A stretch of 64,000 nt of DNA, taken from NCBI GenBank assembly GCA_038237805.1, contig JBBRYI010000006.1:62001-126000 (forward strand), in the 5' to 3' direction. Positions 52,904 through 62,072 of the stretch are shown piece by piece. Position numbers and translations under genes: made by a program. Positions within the stretch are counted from its first letter, which is position 1; every line of letters begins with the position of its first letter. The stretch is from JBBQFI01 sp038237805 (GTDB lineage Bacteria > Verrucomicrobiota > Verrucomicrobiia > Chthoniobacterales > UBA10450). The notes beneath the pieces are model-generated. The model saw nothing but the letters and a program-made list of their open reading frames with translations. It made no database searches and had not been told where the DNA came from.

Positions 52904-53662
52904 CTAACGAGTTGTTTTCGGAATTCTTTGCTCACTCGGAATGTTGAGTTTGTCTTCGAGAAATTTCAGACGGGTGATCAGTGTCGGCAGGCGTTCGTTT
53001 TCGCCGGCGAGATAAAGTTCTCGCAGCCGCGTGTAAGCCCCCCGCTCGCGTCCTTCGCAGTAGGAAAGCTCGTAGGCGGCAAATCTCTTCTCGTAACCAG
53101 GCGCGCCGGGACGCCGCGCAGCCTCAGCAAAATAGTGCGCGGCTCGTTCATGATCGTGATATTTCTCGCGATAAAGACGAGCGAGCGATTCGTAAAGTTG
53201 CGGACGATCGGGATTGTTCCTGATTCCGCGCTCGAGAAAATCCTTGCCGATGGCGAAGTATTCCCGTTGCGCTTTTACACGTAACGCCTGGTGCGGCTGC
53301 GCGGGATCGTTTAGTGCAGCGACGCTCGCGTTCCAAGCCATATGCCACGCCGCCATCTCCCAGAGTAAAGTCGAGCGCGGTTGCAGCGTGGTCGCTTGTC
53401 GCAATAGAAGCAAAAGGCGGCCCCACTCCGTCCGTTCCCAGGCGGCGTGCGCCTGAATGAAAACAATATCGGCCACGAGGGAACGAAAACCACTTAGGGC
53501 GGCAATGAAACCAAGCTGACCGATTTGCTCGCGCAAGCCAAGATTGAGTTGGGTAGTGTGGAAGCGCAGTTGTTGATGCGTTGTCGCTAGCCGGCGTTCA
53601 AGCGGCAACTTGATCACGCCGAACCCCACTACAGTTAGGAGCACGAGTAAAATACGCATCAC
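52904..53662 (-). CDS. Membrane-anchored TPR-like protein, function unknown
   Basis: 252 residues: N-terminal hydrophobic helix (ILLVLLTVVGFGVIKLPL), then helical pairs resembling TPRs (LLRQATTLQPRSTLLWEMAA, LYESLARLYREKYHDHERAA). The start overlaps the ABC permease stop by 4 bp, so it belongs to the exporter operon. May be an accessory factor; no family identified. Confidence 0.72.
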   Translation of the reverse strand: MMRILLVLLTVVGFGVIKLPLERRLATTHQQLRFHTTQLNLGLREQIGQLGFIAALSGFRSLVADIVFIQAHAAWERTEWGRLLLLLRQATTLQPRSTLLWEMAAWHMAWNASVAALNDPAQPHQALRVKAQREYFAIGKDFLERGIRNNPDRPQLYESLARLYREKYHDHERAAHYFAEAARRPGAPGYEKRFAAYELSYCEGRERGAYTRLRELYLAGENERLPTLITRLKFLEDKLNIPSEQRIPKTTR

Positions 53663-54570
53663 AGTTCTTTACCGTAAAAAACAACGGCAGCGAGGAGCAG
53701 ATAAACGGTTGTATACAAGGCGCCGAGCAAAGCGGTGTTTAGAAAGAGCTGGAGTGGGATGACTGAGCCCGCGACCGCGTCATCAACGAGGTTGAAAGCT
53801 TGTAAATCCGGAAAAACGAGCGCGACGAAGGCGAGAAAAATGCGCGTCAGCCCGTTGGCACTTTTTTCCTGCAACCAGTACTCGCGCGCCATCGCCTGAA
53901 GATGTCCGATGAAATAAACAAAAACCATAACGACACCGGTAAAGATGCTGGTGGTGGCGAAAGTGGAAATAAAAAGTGTGAGCGAAGCGAGGAGACAGCC
54001 TTTGAGTAGAATTGTGGAGATCGCTGGTAGCACGTTGGCGTTGAAGGCGGCAGTGCGGATTTTCCGCGCGGTCTCGTTGATTTGCGCGGCGGGCAAACCT
54101 GAAATCTGGCGCATGGTTTCACGCAGGACAGTCTGTTCGCGCGTGTAAAGTATGGCCACAAAAAGTGCGCTCATGAGTGCAATGGTGATGATCAGAAGCA
54201 GGAGGACGCCCGTGAGTTTTCCCAACAAATATTCGAAACGCGGCACCGGCTTGGCGAGAATGGTAGAAATGGTTCGGTTTTCAATATCATGAGGCAGAAG
54301 TTGAGCCGTGGTGAAGATTGCAAGCACCGAAATAAAAATGCTCATCGCGCCTAACGAGACATCCTTCAAGACCTGAAACTCCTGTTCAAAACTCAGCTGT
54401 GCCATAAAACCAGAAGTGCCGATGAGCAGCAGACCGAAGATAAGGACGACATAAAAAACTTTCTGTCGCGTTAACTCTGTGAATGTGTTGCGCGCGATGG
54501 CGGCGACACGGCCGAAAGAAAAGGCAGTGTGCTCTTGTCCGCTTACCCTTTTAGCTTTTTCCGTTGTCAT
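53659..54570 (-). CDS. ABC-2 type transporter permease
   Basis: 303 residues with about six membrane helices (VFYVVLIFGLLLIGTSGF, GAMSIFISVLAIFTTAQLLP, and others), and the ABC-2 hallmark ENRTISTILAKPVPRFEYLLGK. Pairs with the ATPase at 54711-55556, from which it is separated by a family C repeat. Likely exporter; substrate unknown. Near surface-glycan and lipoprotein genes. Confidence 0.88.
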   Translation of the reverse strand: MTTEKAKRVSGQEHTAFSFGRVAAIARNTFTELTRQKVFYVVLIFGLLLIGTSGFMAQLSFEQEFQVLKDVSLGAMSIFISVLAIFTTAQLLPHDIENRTISTILAKPVPRFEYLLGKLTGVLLLLIITIALMSALFVAILYTREQTVLRETMRQISGLPAAQINETARKIRTAAFNANVLPAISTILLKGCLLASLTLFISTFATTSIFTGVVMVFVYFIGHLQAMAREYWLQEKSANGLTRIFLAFVALVFPDLQAFNLVDDAVAGSVIPLQLFLNTALLGALYTTVYLLLAAVVFYGKEL

Positions 54571-54699
54571 TTCGAGCGGAGCGAAGCGAAGTCGAGAAAT
54601 CTCTTACTGTTTGAAGAGACGTCTGAAAGTGAATCATGGCAGGAAACCATGAGAGATGTCTCGGTCCGAGCCGGACTGGCATATTCGCTCGACATGACA
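54566..54699. repeat. Family C intergenic inverted repeat, copy 5
   Basis: GTCATTTCGAGCGGAGCGAA on the left and ATTCGCTCGACATGACA on the right, like copy 1. Lies inside the ABC transporter operon between ATPase and permease. Confidence 0.75.
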
Positions 54700-54710
54700 G
54701 GAGGGTATGC

Positions 54711-55556
54711 CTAACGACGCTGGGTCGTTTCGAGAAACAAGCGCTCGAGTGTGGTTTGAGGCCTGCGTTGTTCGATTAAACGCGCAGGAGAATTTTTGAT
54801 CATATTCTCAATTTGTTTGAGAAGTTCGGGAGAGGCATTTTCCAGAATCAATTCCGTTTGATTTTCTATCGCGATTAATTCTTCGAGCGGACCTTCACGC
54901 AACAGAACACCGTTGGCCAGGATGCCGACGCGATCGCAAATCTCCTGAACCTGACCCAACAGGTGCGACGAGAGCAGAACAGTCACGCCGCGCTTCTTTA
55001 AGTCGAGGATGAGATCGCATATTTGGCGAGAGCCGGCGGGATCGACTCCCGCCGTCGGCTCGTCGAGCACGACCAGTTGTGGATCTTGCACCAGAGCCTG
55101 CGCGAGACCGATGCGCTGCAACATTCCCTTGGAATAACCGCTCAGTCGGCGGTCGCGTGCACTCGTTAGGCCGACAAGGTCCAGCAATTCTCTGGTGCGG
55201 TTGTGTAACTGCTTTCCACTTAAGCCACAAAGTTTCCCATAAAAATGCAGCGTCTCTTCGCCGGTGAGAAATTTGTAGAAGTACGGATTCTCGGGAAGGA
55301 AGCCGACCATTTCGCGGCTTTGCACGAGACGGCTATCGCGGCCGAAAATCTCCGTTCGTCCCTGCGTCGGCGAAATCAGGCCGAGAATAATTTTCAAGGT
55401 CGTGCTCTTGCCGGAGCCGTTCGGCCCGAGCAATCCGTAAACTTGTCCAGCCTCGACCTCGAGGTTCAGATCGCGTACGGCGACAACCGGTGTGCGCTTG
55501 AACGGAACCGGAAAAACTTTCGTTAGGCCGAGGATGGCGACTGCAATCTCATTCAT
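54711..55556 (-). CDS. ABC transporter ATP-binding protein
   Basis: 281 residues. Walker A GLLGPNGSGKSTT near 40-52, Q-loop FLPENPYFYKF, signature LSGYSKGMLQRIGLAQAL, Walker B LVVLDEPTAGVDP, switch His in LLSSHLLGQV. Energises the ABC-2 permease downstream. ATG 55556 (MNEIAVAIL) is used; a longer frame runs back into the acylphosphatase gene, whose stop it overlaps by 8 bp. Confidence 0.93.
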   Translation of the reverse strand: MNEIAVAILGLTKVFPVPFKRTPVVAVRDLNLEVEAGQVYGLLGPNGSGKSTTLKIILGLISPTQGRTEIFGRDSRLVQSREMVGFLPENPYFYKFLTGEETLHFYGKLCGLSGKQLHNRTRELLDLVGLTSARDRRLSGYSKGMLQRIGLAQALVQDPQLVVLDEPTAGVDPAGSRQICDLILDLKKRGVTVLLSSHLLGQVQEICDRVGILANGVLLREGPLEELIAIENQTELILENASPELLKQIENMIKNSPARLIEQRRPQTTLERLFLETTQRR

Positions 55557-55824
55557 AGCGGATTTCAAATCCATGCATCGGTGGCGCATCGGCGAGCGGC
55601 GTGACCTCTTGCTTTTTGATATGCGCGCGCAGTTCGCTTTGCATGATCGCATCCAGGAACGCTTGCACTTCGGCGTCCGCGCCGTTTAGATGCATTTCGA
55701 CACGGCCATCGCGCAGGTTTCGGATCCAGCCAGTAACGTCGAATCCCTTCGCAATATGTCTGACCGAATAGCGAAAGCCAACGCCTTGCACATTACCTTC
55801 AAAGAAGACCTGCACTGCGCTCAT
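55549..55824 (-). CDS. acyP: Acylphosphatase
   Basis: 91 residues, full length. Active-site signature FFEGNVQGVGFRYSVRHIAK with the catalytic Arg, and GWIRNLRDGRVEMHLNG with the catalytic Asn. Hydrolyses carboxyl-phosphate bonds. Overlaps the ABC ATPase gene; the pairing has no obvious functional meaning. Confidence 0.94.
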   Translation of the reverse strand: MSAVQVFFEGNVQGVGFRYSVRHIAKGFDVTGWIRNLRDGRVEMHLNGADAEVQAFLDAIMQSELRAHIKKQEVTPLADAPPMHGFEIRYE

Positions 55825-55865
55825 GGCGGAACAATCGCCGCAAAAAATGCGCCGGCCAAGATTTT

Positions 55866-55923
55866 AGGTAGGCGCGATTGACCTCAATCGCCCGGGGGGG
55901 CGGTTCGGTGAACCGCCCTGCCT
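55866..55923. repeat. Family B palindromic repeat, copy 2
   Basis: GCGATTGACCTCAATCGCCC then GCGGTTCGGTGAACCGCC, the same two hairpins as copy 1 in reversed order, joined by a run of G. Lies between the acylphosphatase gene and the lipoprotein gene. Confidence 0.8.
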
Positions 55924-55930
55924 GGCATTT

Positions 55931-56416
55931 TCAATTCGGCGACGTCCCCGGAAGGGGAGTCGGCTCGGGATTATTTTGTGGCAAGTCTTCCGGCGGAACA
56001 ACCAGCCGCGGATCAGCGGAGTTTAAGTTGAAACGTTCGCTGTGGGTGCTCGGCTCTATTCCCGGCGGCGGTGCGTTCGCGGCCGCAACCAGAGCTGGGG
56101 GCGCGACCTTGATGTCTTCGTGGGCGACGTAACCTTCCTGGCCACTAGCCAGGTGCACTTTGCAGTAACCGAAAGATGGGCGGATGAGGATCATGATCGT
56201 GTCGCGCGGCAGCATCAGATCAGGTCCACCTCCCTGTTGCGGCCCGAACTTATAGAAAGCGGCCTTTTCAGCCGTCACCGCGTAAAACTTTGCGCCATCG
56301 GAGGCGTTCAAGATATTTCTCTGCGTCAGGGCGCACCCGCTTAGGCAGAGGAGCGCCACCAGAGAAAGCAGGAATAACTTATTTCGCACACTTTTGACGG
56401 AGCAGGTTTCGTTCAC
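55931..56416 (-). CDS. Lipoprotein with SH3-like segment
   Basis: 161 residues. Signal peptide ending in lipobox LCLSGC (Cys about 28), then a small beta domain (DTIMILIRPSFGYCKVHLAS then GQEGYVAHED) resembling bacterial SH3 domains, and a Pro-rich tail. Third gene of an operon; starts with a 4-bp overlap of the upstream gene. Likely an envelope protein that binds peptidoglycan or peptide (inference). Confidence 0.75.
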   Translation of the reverse strand: MNETCSVKSVRNKLFLLSLVALLCLSGCALTQRNILNASDGAKFYAVTAEKAAFYKFGPQQGGGPDLMLPRDTIMILIRPSFGYCKVHLASGQEGYVAHEDIKVAPPALVAAANAPPPGIEPSTHSERFNLNSADPRLVVPPEDLPQNNPEPTPLPGTSPN

Positions 56417-56844
56417 TTATAAGAGCAAACTAAACAAACGCTGCCCGGTTCGCCTTCCAGCAGGCTGATGCTGATAAAGTATTGGCCGCTGTTCTCCGGA
56501 GAAAAACCTGCAGCCGCGCGTTCGCCCGATTCGTAATTTTCCGCCGTCACCAAGTTTCCGGTTTCATCGTAAATCTTCACGCCCACTTTCTTGCCTTCGG
56601 CATCGGCCGCGGCGGCAAACCAGTACTGGTTTCCGGCGTAAAGATTCACCGCGATTAACGCAGGCTCCTGCGGCTTGATGGATCCGGACCAATGGCCATC
56701 GCGAATTTTGAAACCATCATTGGTAAATGCACCGGCAAGATCGAGGGCCGTCTTCCGCGCCTGCACTTCAGTGTCCGACTCGGCCAAAACAACCGCATGC
56801 GAACCGAGCGAAACCAAAATGGCCAGGAATGCGAGCCGTTTCAT
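56413..56844 (-). CDS. Secreted protein of unknown function
   Basis: 143 residues. Signal peptide 1-21 (RLAFLAILVSLGSHAVVLA), then a beta-rich domain (ALIAVNLYAGNQYWFAAAAD, VGVKIYDETGNLVTAENY, NSGQYFISISLLEG) that resembles pre-peptidase C-terminal type modules. Overlaps both neighbours by 4 bp. No catalytic motif is seen. Confidence 0.72.
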   Translation of the reverse strand: MKRLAFLAILVSLGSHAVVLAESDTEVQARKTALDLAGAFTNDGFKIRDGHWSGSIKPQEPALIAVNLYAGNQYWFAAAADAEGKKVGVKIYDETGNLVTAENYESGERAAAGFSPENSGQYFISISLLEGEPGSVCLVCSYK

Positions 56845-57647
56845 GCCGTTTTATTTTGAATCTGCTCGATCAACCTGCTGACAGCGGAGTTTAATTTTCG
56901 CACGTCGTCGGCGCTCGGCACCGCATCTTTCGGAAACGAAACCATTTTTTCGATCTCCGCGAGTTGGTCACTTATCTCTTTGACAAGCGATTCATTGCGC
57001 AATTCCGGCGAGATATCGTTGATCTTCGACCTGATAAAAGCGACCAATGCCGGCTGGCGCAGGACTTTAGCGTTGCGCTCGTTGTAATTCTTCTGCACCG
57101 CTGCACTCACGACTTGCGTGCCGCGAATCCATCCGCCGACGCTGACTAAAATCACCAGGTCCTGATCCTGGTGCGAACGCATCGAAGCTTTGACTTCATT
57201 TTGTGTCGCCTCGAGCTCTTCCTGCAGCGCGTCCCAATCGTCGTTTTCGGCAAACTCATTGATGCTGCTGCCGCGCCCGAGAACGTTCTGACTGACGCCG
57301 AGTGCCTTTGCCAGTTTGATAATGTCCGCTCCCGTATTCTTGACCTGCTGCGTGTCGTGCGCCTCGACCGCGATAAAACCATCGGCAATGAGCCCGCCCA
57401 GATTAAGCGCAATCTGCGCCCGGTTTTGATAAGTCATCGGAACCGATTCCCGGTACTGGCTTGGCCAGTCTATTTTTCCCGGCTTGGTCAGCGCGGCGAA
57501 TAGTTCTCCGGGTGTGGGAATAGTCATCGCGTCGCTTTTGATTGCCTTGGCCAATGTCTCCGATGACAAACGTGGCGGCTCGGCGTTGAGCGTGGCAATT
57601 GCACTAACGAGTGCGGCGACAACAAGCCATCGCGCGAAAAAAGCCAT
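56841..57647 (-). CDS. Secreted helical protein of unknown function
   Basis: About 268 residues. Signal peptide (FFARWLVVAALVSAIATLNA), then a mainly helical protein (PMTYQNRAQIALNLGGLIAD, LGVSQNVLGRGSSINEFAEN, SRLIEQIQNKT). First gene of the three-gene operon. ATG 57647 is used; the frame extends 17 codons upstream without a signal-peptide logic. No family recognised. Confidence 0.72.
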   Translation of the reverse strand: MAFFARWLVVAALVSAIATLNAEPPRLSSETLAKAIKSDAMTIPTPGELFAALTKPGKIDWPSQYRESVPMTYQNRAQIALNLGGLIADGFIAVEAHDTQQVKNTGADIIKLAKALGVSQNVLGRGSSINEFAENDDWDALQEELEATQNEVKASMRSHQDQDLVILVSVGGWIRGTQVVSAAVQKNYNERNAKVLRQPALVAFIRSKINDISPELRNESLVKEISDQLAEIEKMVSFPKDAVPSADDVRKLNSAVSRLIEQIQNKTA

Positions 57648-57759
57648 TGGGAAGCGTATCGCAGCAATACCGTTTTGCCAGTGAGAATCTGGGCGCATCC
57701 CTCTGCATTAAAGATTGATTGATCACGCGCTTCGGTGCGCGCATCATGTCGCGCTCGTT

Positions 57760-59043
57760 ATGGCAAGTACCAGCATTCGCAAAATATGGGCGCGCGAGAT
57801 TCTCGATTCGCGCGGCAATCCGACGGTTGAAGTAGATGTGCATTTGGAAGGAGGCGTTTGCGGACGTGCGGCTGTCCCCAGCGGCGCGAGCACTGGTGAG
57901 CACGAAGCGTGGGAACTGCGTGATGGCGACAAAAAACGTTACGGCGGCAAAGGGGTAACGAAGGCGGTGCGCAATGTAAACGAGACGATTGCGCGCGCTC
58001 TGGTCGGGTTTGATGCAACCGAGCAGGCTGCGCTCGATAAAAAGATCATCGAACTTGACGGGACGCCGAACAAAAAAAATCTCGGTGCCAACGCGCTCCT
58101 TGGAGTTTCGCTCGCAACCGCGCACGCAGCCGCCGCGGCGAAGAAGCAATCGCTCTTTCGTTATCTCGGCGGCGAAGAGGCGAAAGTTTTGCCGGTGCCA
58201 ATGATGAACATCTTGAATGCCGGCGCTCATTCCGACGCGCCAATCGATTTTCAGGAATTCATGATCGTGCCGAAAGGAGCGCCGAGTTTTACGGAGGCGG
58301 TGCGTTACGGCGTAGAAGTTTTTCACGCCTTGAAAAGCGTATTGAAGGACCGTGGGCTCTCGACAGCGGTTGGAGACGAAGGCGGCTTCGCGCCCGCCTT
58401 GCGCTCGGCCGATGACGCGCTCGAATCGATTGCCACCGCGGTCGAGAAAGCCGGTTACTCGTTAGGCAAAGAAATTTTTATCGCGCTCGATCCCGCGGCT
58501 TCGGAATTTTACGACAAAGAAAAAAACCGTTACGTTTTCAAAAAATCCGGTGGCTTAGAACGCACGGCCGAGGAGTTGGTGGATTATTACGCCGAACTTT
58601 GCGCCCGCTTTCCCATCATCTCGATTGAAGATGGTTGCGCGGAGAACGATTGGGACGGCTGGAAGAAGTTGAGCGCGAGGCTAGGCGATAAGGTGCAACT
58701 GGTCGGCGACGATCTTTTTGTTACTAACGTTACCTTCCTGAAAAAGGGGATCGAAGAGCACGTCGCAAATTCCATTCTGATAAAGGTCAATCAAATCGGC
58801 ACGCTCACCGAAACACTCGATGCGATCGAGTTGGCAAAGGAAAATAACTACACGGCGGTGATCAGCCACCGTTCCGGCGAGACGGAAGACACGACTATCG
58901 CCGACATCGCGGTGGCGACTAATGCCGGCCAAATCAAGACCGGATCGCTTTGCCGAACCGATCGCGTGGCCAAGTATAACCAGCTTCTGCGAATCGCGGA
59001 GGAACTTGGTGACAACGCGATCTATGGCGGTAAGATGCGCTAG
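57760..59043 (+). CDS. eno: Enolase
   Basis: Interconverts 2-phosphoglycerate and phosphoenolpyruvate. 427 residues. IWAREILDSRGNPTVEVDVH start, AAVPSGASTGEHEAWELRDG, VGDEGGFAP, metal ligands in SIEDGCAENDWDGW and LVGDDLFVTN, catalytic Lys in ILIKVNQIGTLTET, AVISHRSGETEDTTIAD. ATG 57760 (MASTSIRK) is used. Its stop overlaps the next gene's GTG start. Confidence 0.97.
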   Translation: MASTSIRKIWAREILDSRGNPTVEVDVHLEGGVCGRAAVPSGASTGEHEAWELRDGDKKRYGGKGVTKAVRNVNETIARALVGFDATEQAALDKKIIELDGTPNKKNLGANALLGVSLATAHAAAAAKKQSLFRYLGGEEAKVLPVPMMNILNAGAHSDAPIDFQEFMIVPKGAPSFTEAVRYGVEVFHALKSVLKDRGLSTAVGDEGGFAPALRSADDALESIATAVEKAGYSLGKEIFIALDPAASEFYDKEKNRYVFKKSGGLERTAEELVDYYAELCARFPIISIEDGCAENDWDGWKKLSARLGDKVQLVGDDLFVTNVTFLKKGIEEHVANSILIKVNQIGTLTETLDAIELAKENNYTAVISHRSGETEDTTIADIAVATNAGQIKTGSLCRTDRVAKYNQLLRIAEELGDNAIYGGKMR

Positions 59044-59387
59044 TGGATTATTCTGGCTACGGCGATTTTAGAGAACGTCGCGAAGCCACCATCTGGCAAC
59101 GGCTCAATCGCGTTCTGCGCGTTCTTCTTTTCATCGCGCTCGGGTTCATCGTCATCAGTCTTTTTGTTCCGCCTTACAACCGATTGAAGCAAAGTCGCAA
59201 CGACATTGAGCGACTGCAGTCGCTGGTAAACGATCAGAAGATTTTCCTCGCGCGACAAACGCGCGAAGTGAATTTGCTCATGACGGATGCGACGTATTTG
59301 GAAACGATTGCGCGCGATCGTCTCGATCTGATGAAAGAAGGCGAAACCATTTTTCGTCTCGAATCGCGCGGAGCGAAGCGCAGGTAG
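59043..59387 (+). CDS. FtsB/DivIC-type septum formation initiator
   Basis: 114 residues: one membrane helix (VLLFIALGFIVISLFVPPY) followed by a coiled coil (RLKQSRNDIERLQSLVNDQK) and a globular end (EEG-like MKEGETIFRLE). Bitopic divisome protein family that links cell-wall synthesis to FtsZ. GTG start at 59043 overlaps the eno stop; enolase-FtsB adjacency is common across bacteria. Its TAG stop lies in a family B repeat. Confidence 0.88.
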   Translation: MDYSGYGDFRERREATIWQRLNRVLRVLLFIALGFIVISLFVPPYNRLKQSRNDIERLQSLVNDQKIFLARQTREVNLLMTDATYLETIARDRLDLMKEGETIFRLESRGAKRR

Positions 59388-59438
59388 GGGCAGTTCACCG
59401 AACCGCCAGCGGGCGATTGGGGTCAATCGCCCCTACCT
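59382..59438. repeat. Family B palindromic repeat, copy 3
   Basis: GCAGTTCACCGAACCGC and GGGCGATTGGGGTCAATCGCCC between GTAG and CTAC ends. Contains the stop codon of the DivIC-type gene (59385-59387). Confidence 0.82.
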
Positions 59439-59471
59439 TTGCGTCGGAGAAAGGTTCATTTATCTTTTCCC

Positions 59472-60597
59472 ATGGCTAACGAGCTTCAGACGTTCGACGC
59501 ATCGGAACTGAAATCGCGCGTACACGCGTTACGGAGGTTCCTTTGACGTAGATAAGTTGCAAGAAGACGTACTGCTGCTTGAAATGCGCATGGCATCTAC
59601 CGATTTCTGGTCGGATCGGGCGAGCGCGCAAGAAACCATCGAAAAACTCAATCGATTGCGGTCGCGATTAATCCCCTTTCAAGAATTAGACAGAAAGATC
59701 GCAGCGCACGACGAACTCGCGAACAGTACAGCCAATGATGCCGAAGCCAGAATGGCTCGAATGATGTTAGAGGATGAGTATCCTGAAATCATTCAGAAGC
59801 TCGAGGAGCTAGAGCTTAGTGAATTTCTTTCCGGCGAAAACGATCGCGCGAACGCATTCCTAACGATTCACTCGGGTGCCGGCGGCACAGAGTCGTGTGA
59901 TTGGGCGGACATGCTTCTGCGGATGTATCAACGCTGGATCGAGCGCTCCGGGTTTACCTCGCAAACGGTCGACATTCAAACGGGCGAAGAAGTTGGGATC
60001 AAATCGGCGACGCTGCTGGTGAGCGGAGAATATGCGTACGGTTATTTGAACACAGAGCGCGGCGTGCATCGGCTTGTGCGCATCTCGCCTTTCGATGCGA
60101 ATAAACGGCGCCATACTTCATTCGCCAGCGTCGATGTCGTTCCCGAAATCGCGGACTCCGCGCCGATCGAGATTAATCCAGCCGATCTCGAGGTCGATAC
60201 TTACCGCGCGGGCGGCAAAGGCGGACAAAACGTAAACAAGGTGGAAACTGCTGTGCGCATTGTGCACAAACCGACGGGAATCGTGGTCGCGTGTCAGGCC
60301 GAGCGAAGCCAGGGCCGCAATCGCGAGCTCGCGATCAAAATGTTAAAAGCGAAACTGTACGAGATCGAGCAGGATAAAAAACGTGCCGAGATTGATCGGC
60401 AATACGGAGAGAAAGGAGACGTCGCTTGGGGAAGTCAGATTCGCTCTTATGTATTTCAGCCCTACCAAATGGTGAAAGATCACCGCACCGGCGCGGAAAC
60501 GAGCAACGTGCAAGCGGTGATGGATGGCGAAATCGATCTTTTCATCGAGGCGAAGTTGCGCGGACAAAAACCCGGCGAGGATACTGTGGAAATATAG
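59472..60597 (+). CDS. prfB: Peptide chain release factor 2, with programmed +1 frameshift
   Basis: Releases peptides at UAA and UGA. Frame 0 gives 24 residues (MANELQTFDA, then RVHALRRFL) to an in-frame TGA at 59544; reading must slip by +1 to continue as DVDKLQEDVLLLEMRM. Total about 374 residues. The SPF anticodon-like motif is in RISPFDANKRRHTSF and GGQ is in AGGKGGQNVNKVE, with the catalytic Gln. The upstream start ATG 59472 is confirmed by the normal N-terminal match before the shift. Confidence 0.95.
59531..59547 (+). other. prfB programmed frameshift site
   Basis: ACGGAGGTTCCTTTGAC: a Shine-Dalgarno-like GGAGG, a short spacer, then CTT TGA C, the classic RF2 autoregulatory slip site. 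Low RF2 favours the shift. Confidence 0.94.
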
Positions 60598-60603
60598 AGG
60601 CGC

Positions 60604-62055
60604 TTACGGCGCGGCGCTGAGATCGTAAACTTCCACCAGCGCCGTTCCCGTATCGCCGGACACGCCGCGGACGATCGCGGTGTAACTACTCGGGCTTACG
60701 GTGGCGAGGAGGGCCGATTCCCGCGGTTCTGTCGGCGCGAGACCGCGATTTGAAATCGTCTGCGCGTTCGGATTTTGTTGCTGCCAGTTATTGTTCGACT
60801 GAATAAGGACGCCGTTTGCGTTACGCAGTTCGAGCGTGGGATCGGCCAGCGGTTGTGCAACGCCGGAGGTCGCGAGCGAAGGTCCGATCGCGCGCACCAC
60901 TACTTGTTTGGATTGGGTTCCGCCGACGATGAATCCAGCAATGAGGACATTCTCCCCGCTCAACACTTGGCCGCGTGTGGAAATGTTTCCAGCTCTGCTC
61001 GCACTGAGGTGCAGATCGTAAAGTTCAATGAGGCCGACTCCGGTCGAGCCCGATTGGCTCGCGTTCGAAAAACCTTGCATGACAGCACTGTACGAACCCG
61101 GATTCAATGTCAGATAGAGAGCGGACTCGACACTGTTGGGCGGATCGAGATGGAAACTCGCGATCGTCTCTGCATTGGCGCTGGTAAACCAGTCGTCATT
61201 TGTTGCGATGGCCTGCTGATTCCCGTTGTACACCGTTATGGTTGGATCGGAAATTGGATTGGTGATTCCGTTCGCTCTTAATGAGAATCCAATCCCGCGC
61301 ACAATAACCGTGGCCGGCTGCGATCCCTGAATGATGAAGCCGCCAATAAGCACATTTTGTCCGGTGCCGATCAAGGCACGAGTCGAAAGGTTGCGCAGGA
61401 CCGGAGCGTCAACAGAAGTGCGAAAGGCGGGTCCGCTATCGTAAAGACTGCGCACGCCGGCGATGTCGTCTGCCTGCACTGTGTCCAAATCGCTTTCGGC
61501 CGAGTTCATGATGGCGACGACCTGCTGGTGGTGAGTATCCGGATGATCCAGGCCAAGGGCGTGGCCGAACTCGTGAATCGCGACGCGCCGCAAATCTTGA
61601 ACTCCGGAACGCAACGGACCGCGATAAGAGTCCCACGTGTAAGCGGTGTTGAAGATAGTGTCGCTTTCTTCCAACACGCCATTGTCGCGAGACAGAAACA
61701 TTGTGATGGCCAGCGTTCCTGCGCCGAAGTCCTTGCCAAACACCTTGTCGGAAAAAAAGGCGGACATCTCGTCGTCGTCCTCGGCTGGGGGCACTGGAGA
61801 GTTCGTCTTTCCGGTGAGGTGGAGATGAACGAGGTATTGATTCCAAACGTTCAGGGCATTGAGCGCGACTTGATTGAAAGACGTAGAGCCGTCGCTCAAA
61901 GGTCGCTGCATATTGAAAGAAAGCTGCATCACTACTGTCCGATTGCGGGTCCAGGAAACATTTTCGAGGATGTATCCAAGCGTGGTTTGCGCGAGGAAAA
62001 GCGCGGCGACGATGCCGACGCGACAAAAAACTTTGACGGTTATTCCAGAAATCAA
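60604..62055 (-). CDS. Secreted matrixin-like metalloprotease with repeated C-terminal domains
   Basis: 483 residues. Signal peptide 1-26, then a metzincin domain with the zinc motif HEFGHALGLDHP near 158-169 and Met-turn IMNSAE. Two similar domains of about 125 residues follow, each with LSTR, NVLIGGFIIQG / NVLIAGFIVGG, RGIGFSLR / RAIGPSLA, ESALYLTLNPGSYSAVM / ESALLATVSPSSYTAIV and ELYDL / EVYDL. These modules are frequent in exported Verrucomicrobiota proteins. Ends a few bases from prfB, convergent with it. Confidence 0.88.
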   Translation of the reverse strand: MISGITVKVFCRVGIVAALFLAQTTLGYILENVSWTRNRTVVMQLSFNMQRPLSDGSTSFNQVALNALNVWNQYLVHLHLTGKTNSPVPPAEDDDEMSAFFSDKVFGKDFGAGTLAITMFLSRDNGVLEESDTIFNTAYTWDSYRGPLRSGVQDLRRVAIHEFGHALGLDHPDTHHQQVVAIMNSAESDLDTVQADDIAGVRSLYDSGPAFRTSVDAPVLRNLSTRALIGTGQNVLIGGFIIQGSQPATVIVRGIGFSLRANGITNPISDPTITVYNGNQQAIATNDDWFTSANAETIASFHLDPPNSVESALYLTLNPGSYSAVMQGFSNASQSGSTGVGLIELYDLHLSASRAGNISTRGQVLSGENVLIAGFIVGGTQSKQVVVRAIGPSLATSGVAQPLADPTLELRNANGVLIQSNNNWQQQNPNAQTISNRGLAPTEPRESALLATVSPSSYTAIVRGVSGDTGTALVEVYDLSAAP

Positions 62056-62072
62056 GGAACAAGGTTAAGCAA

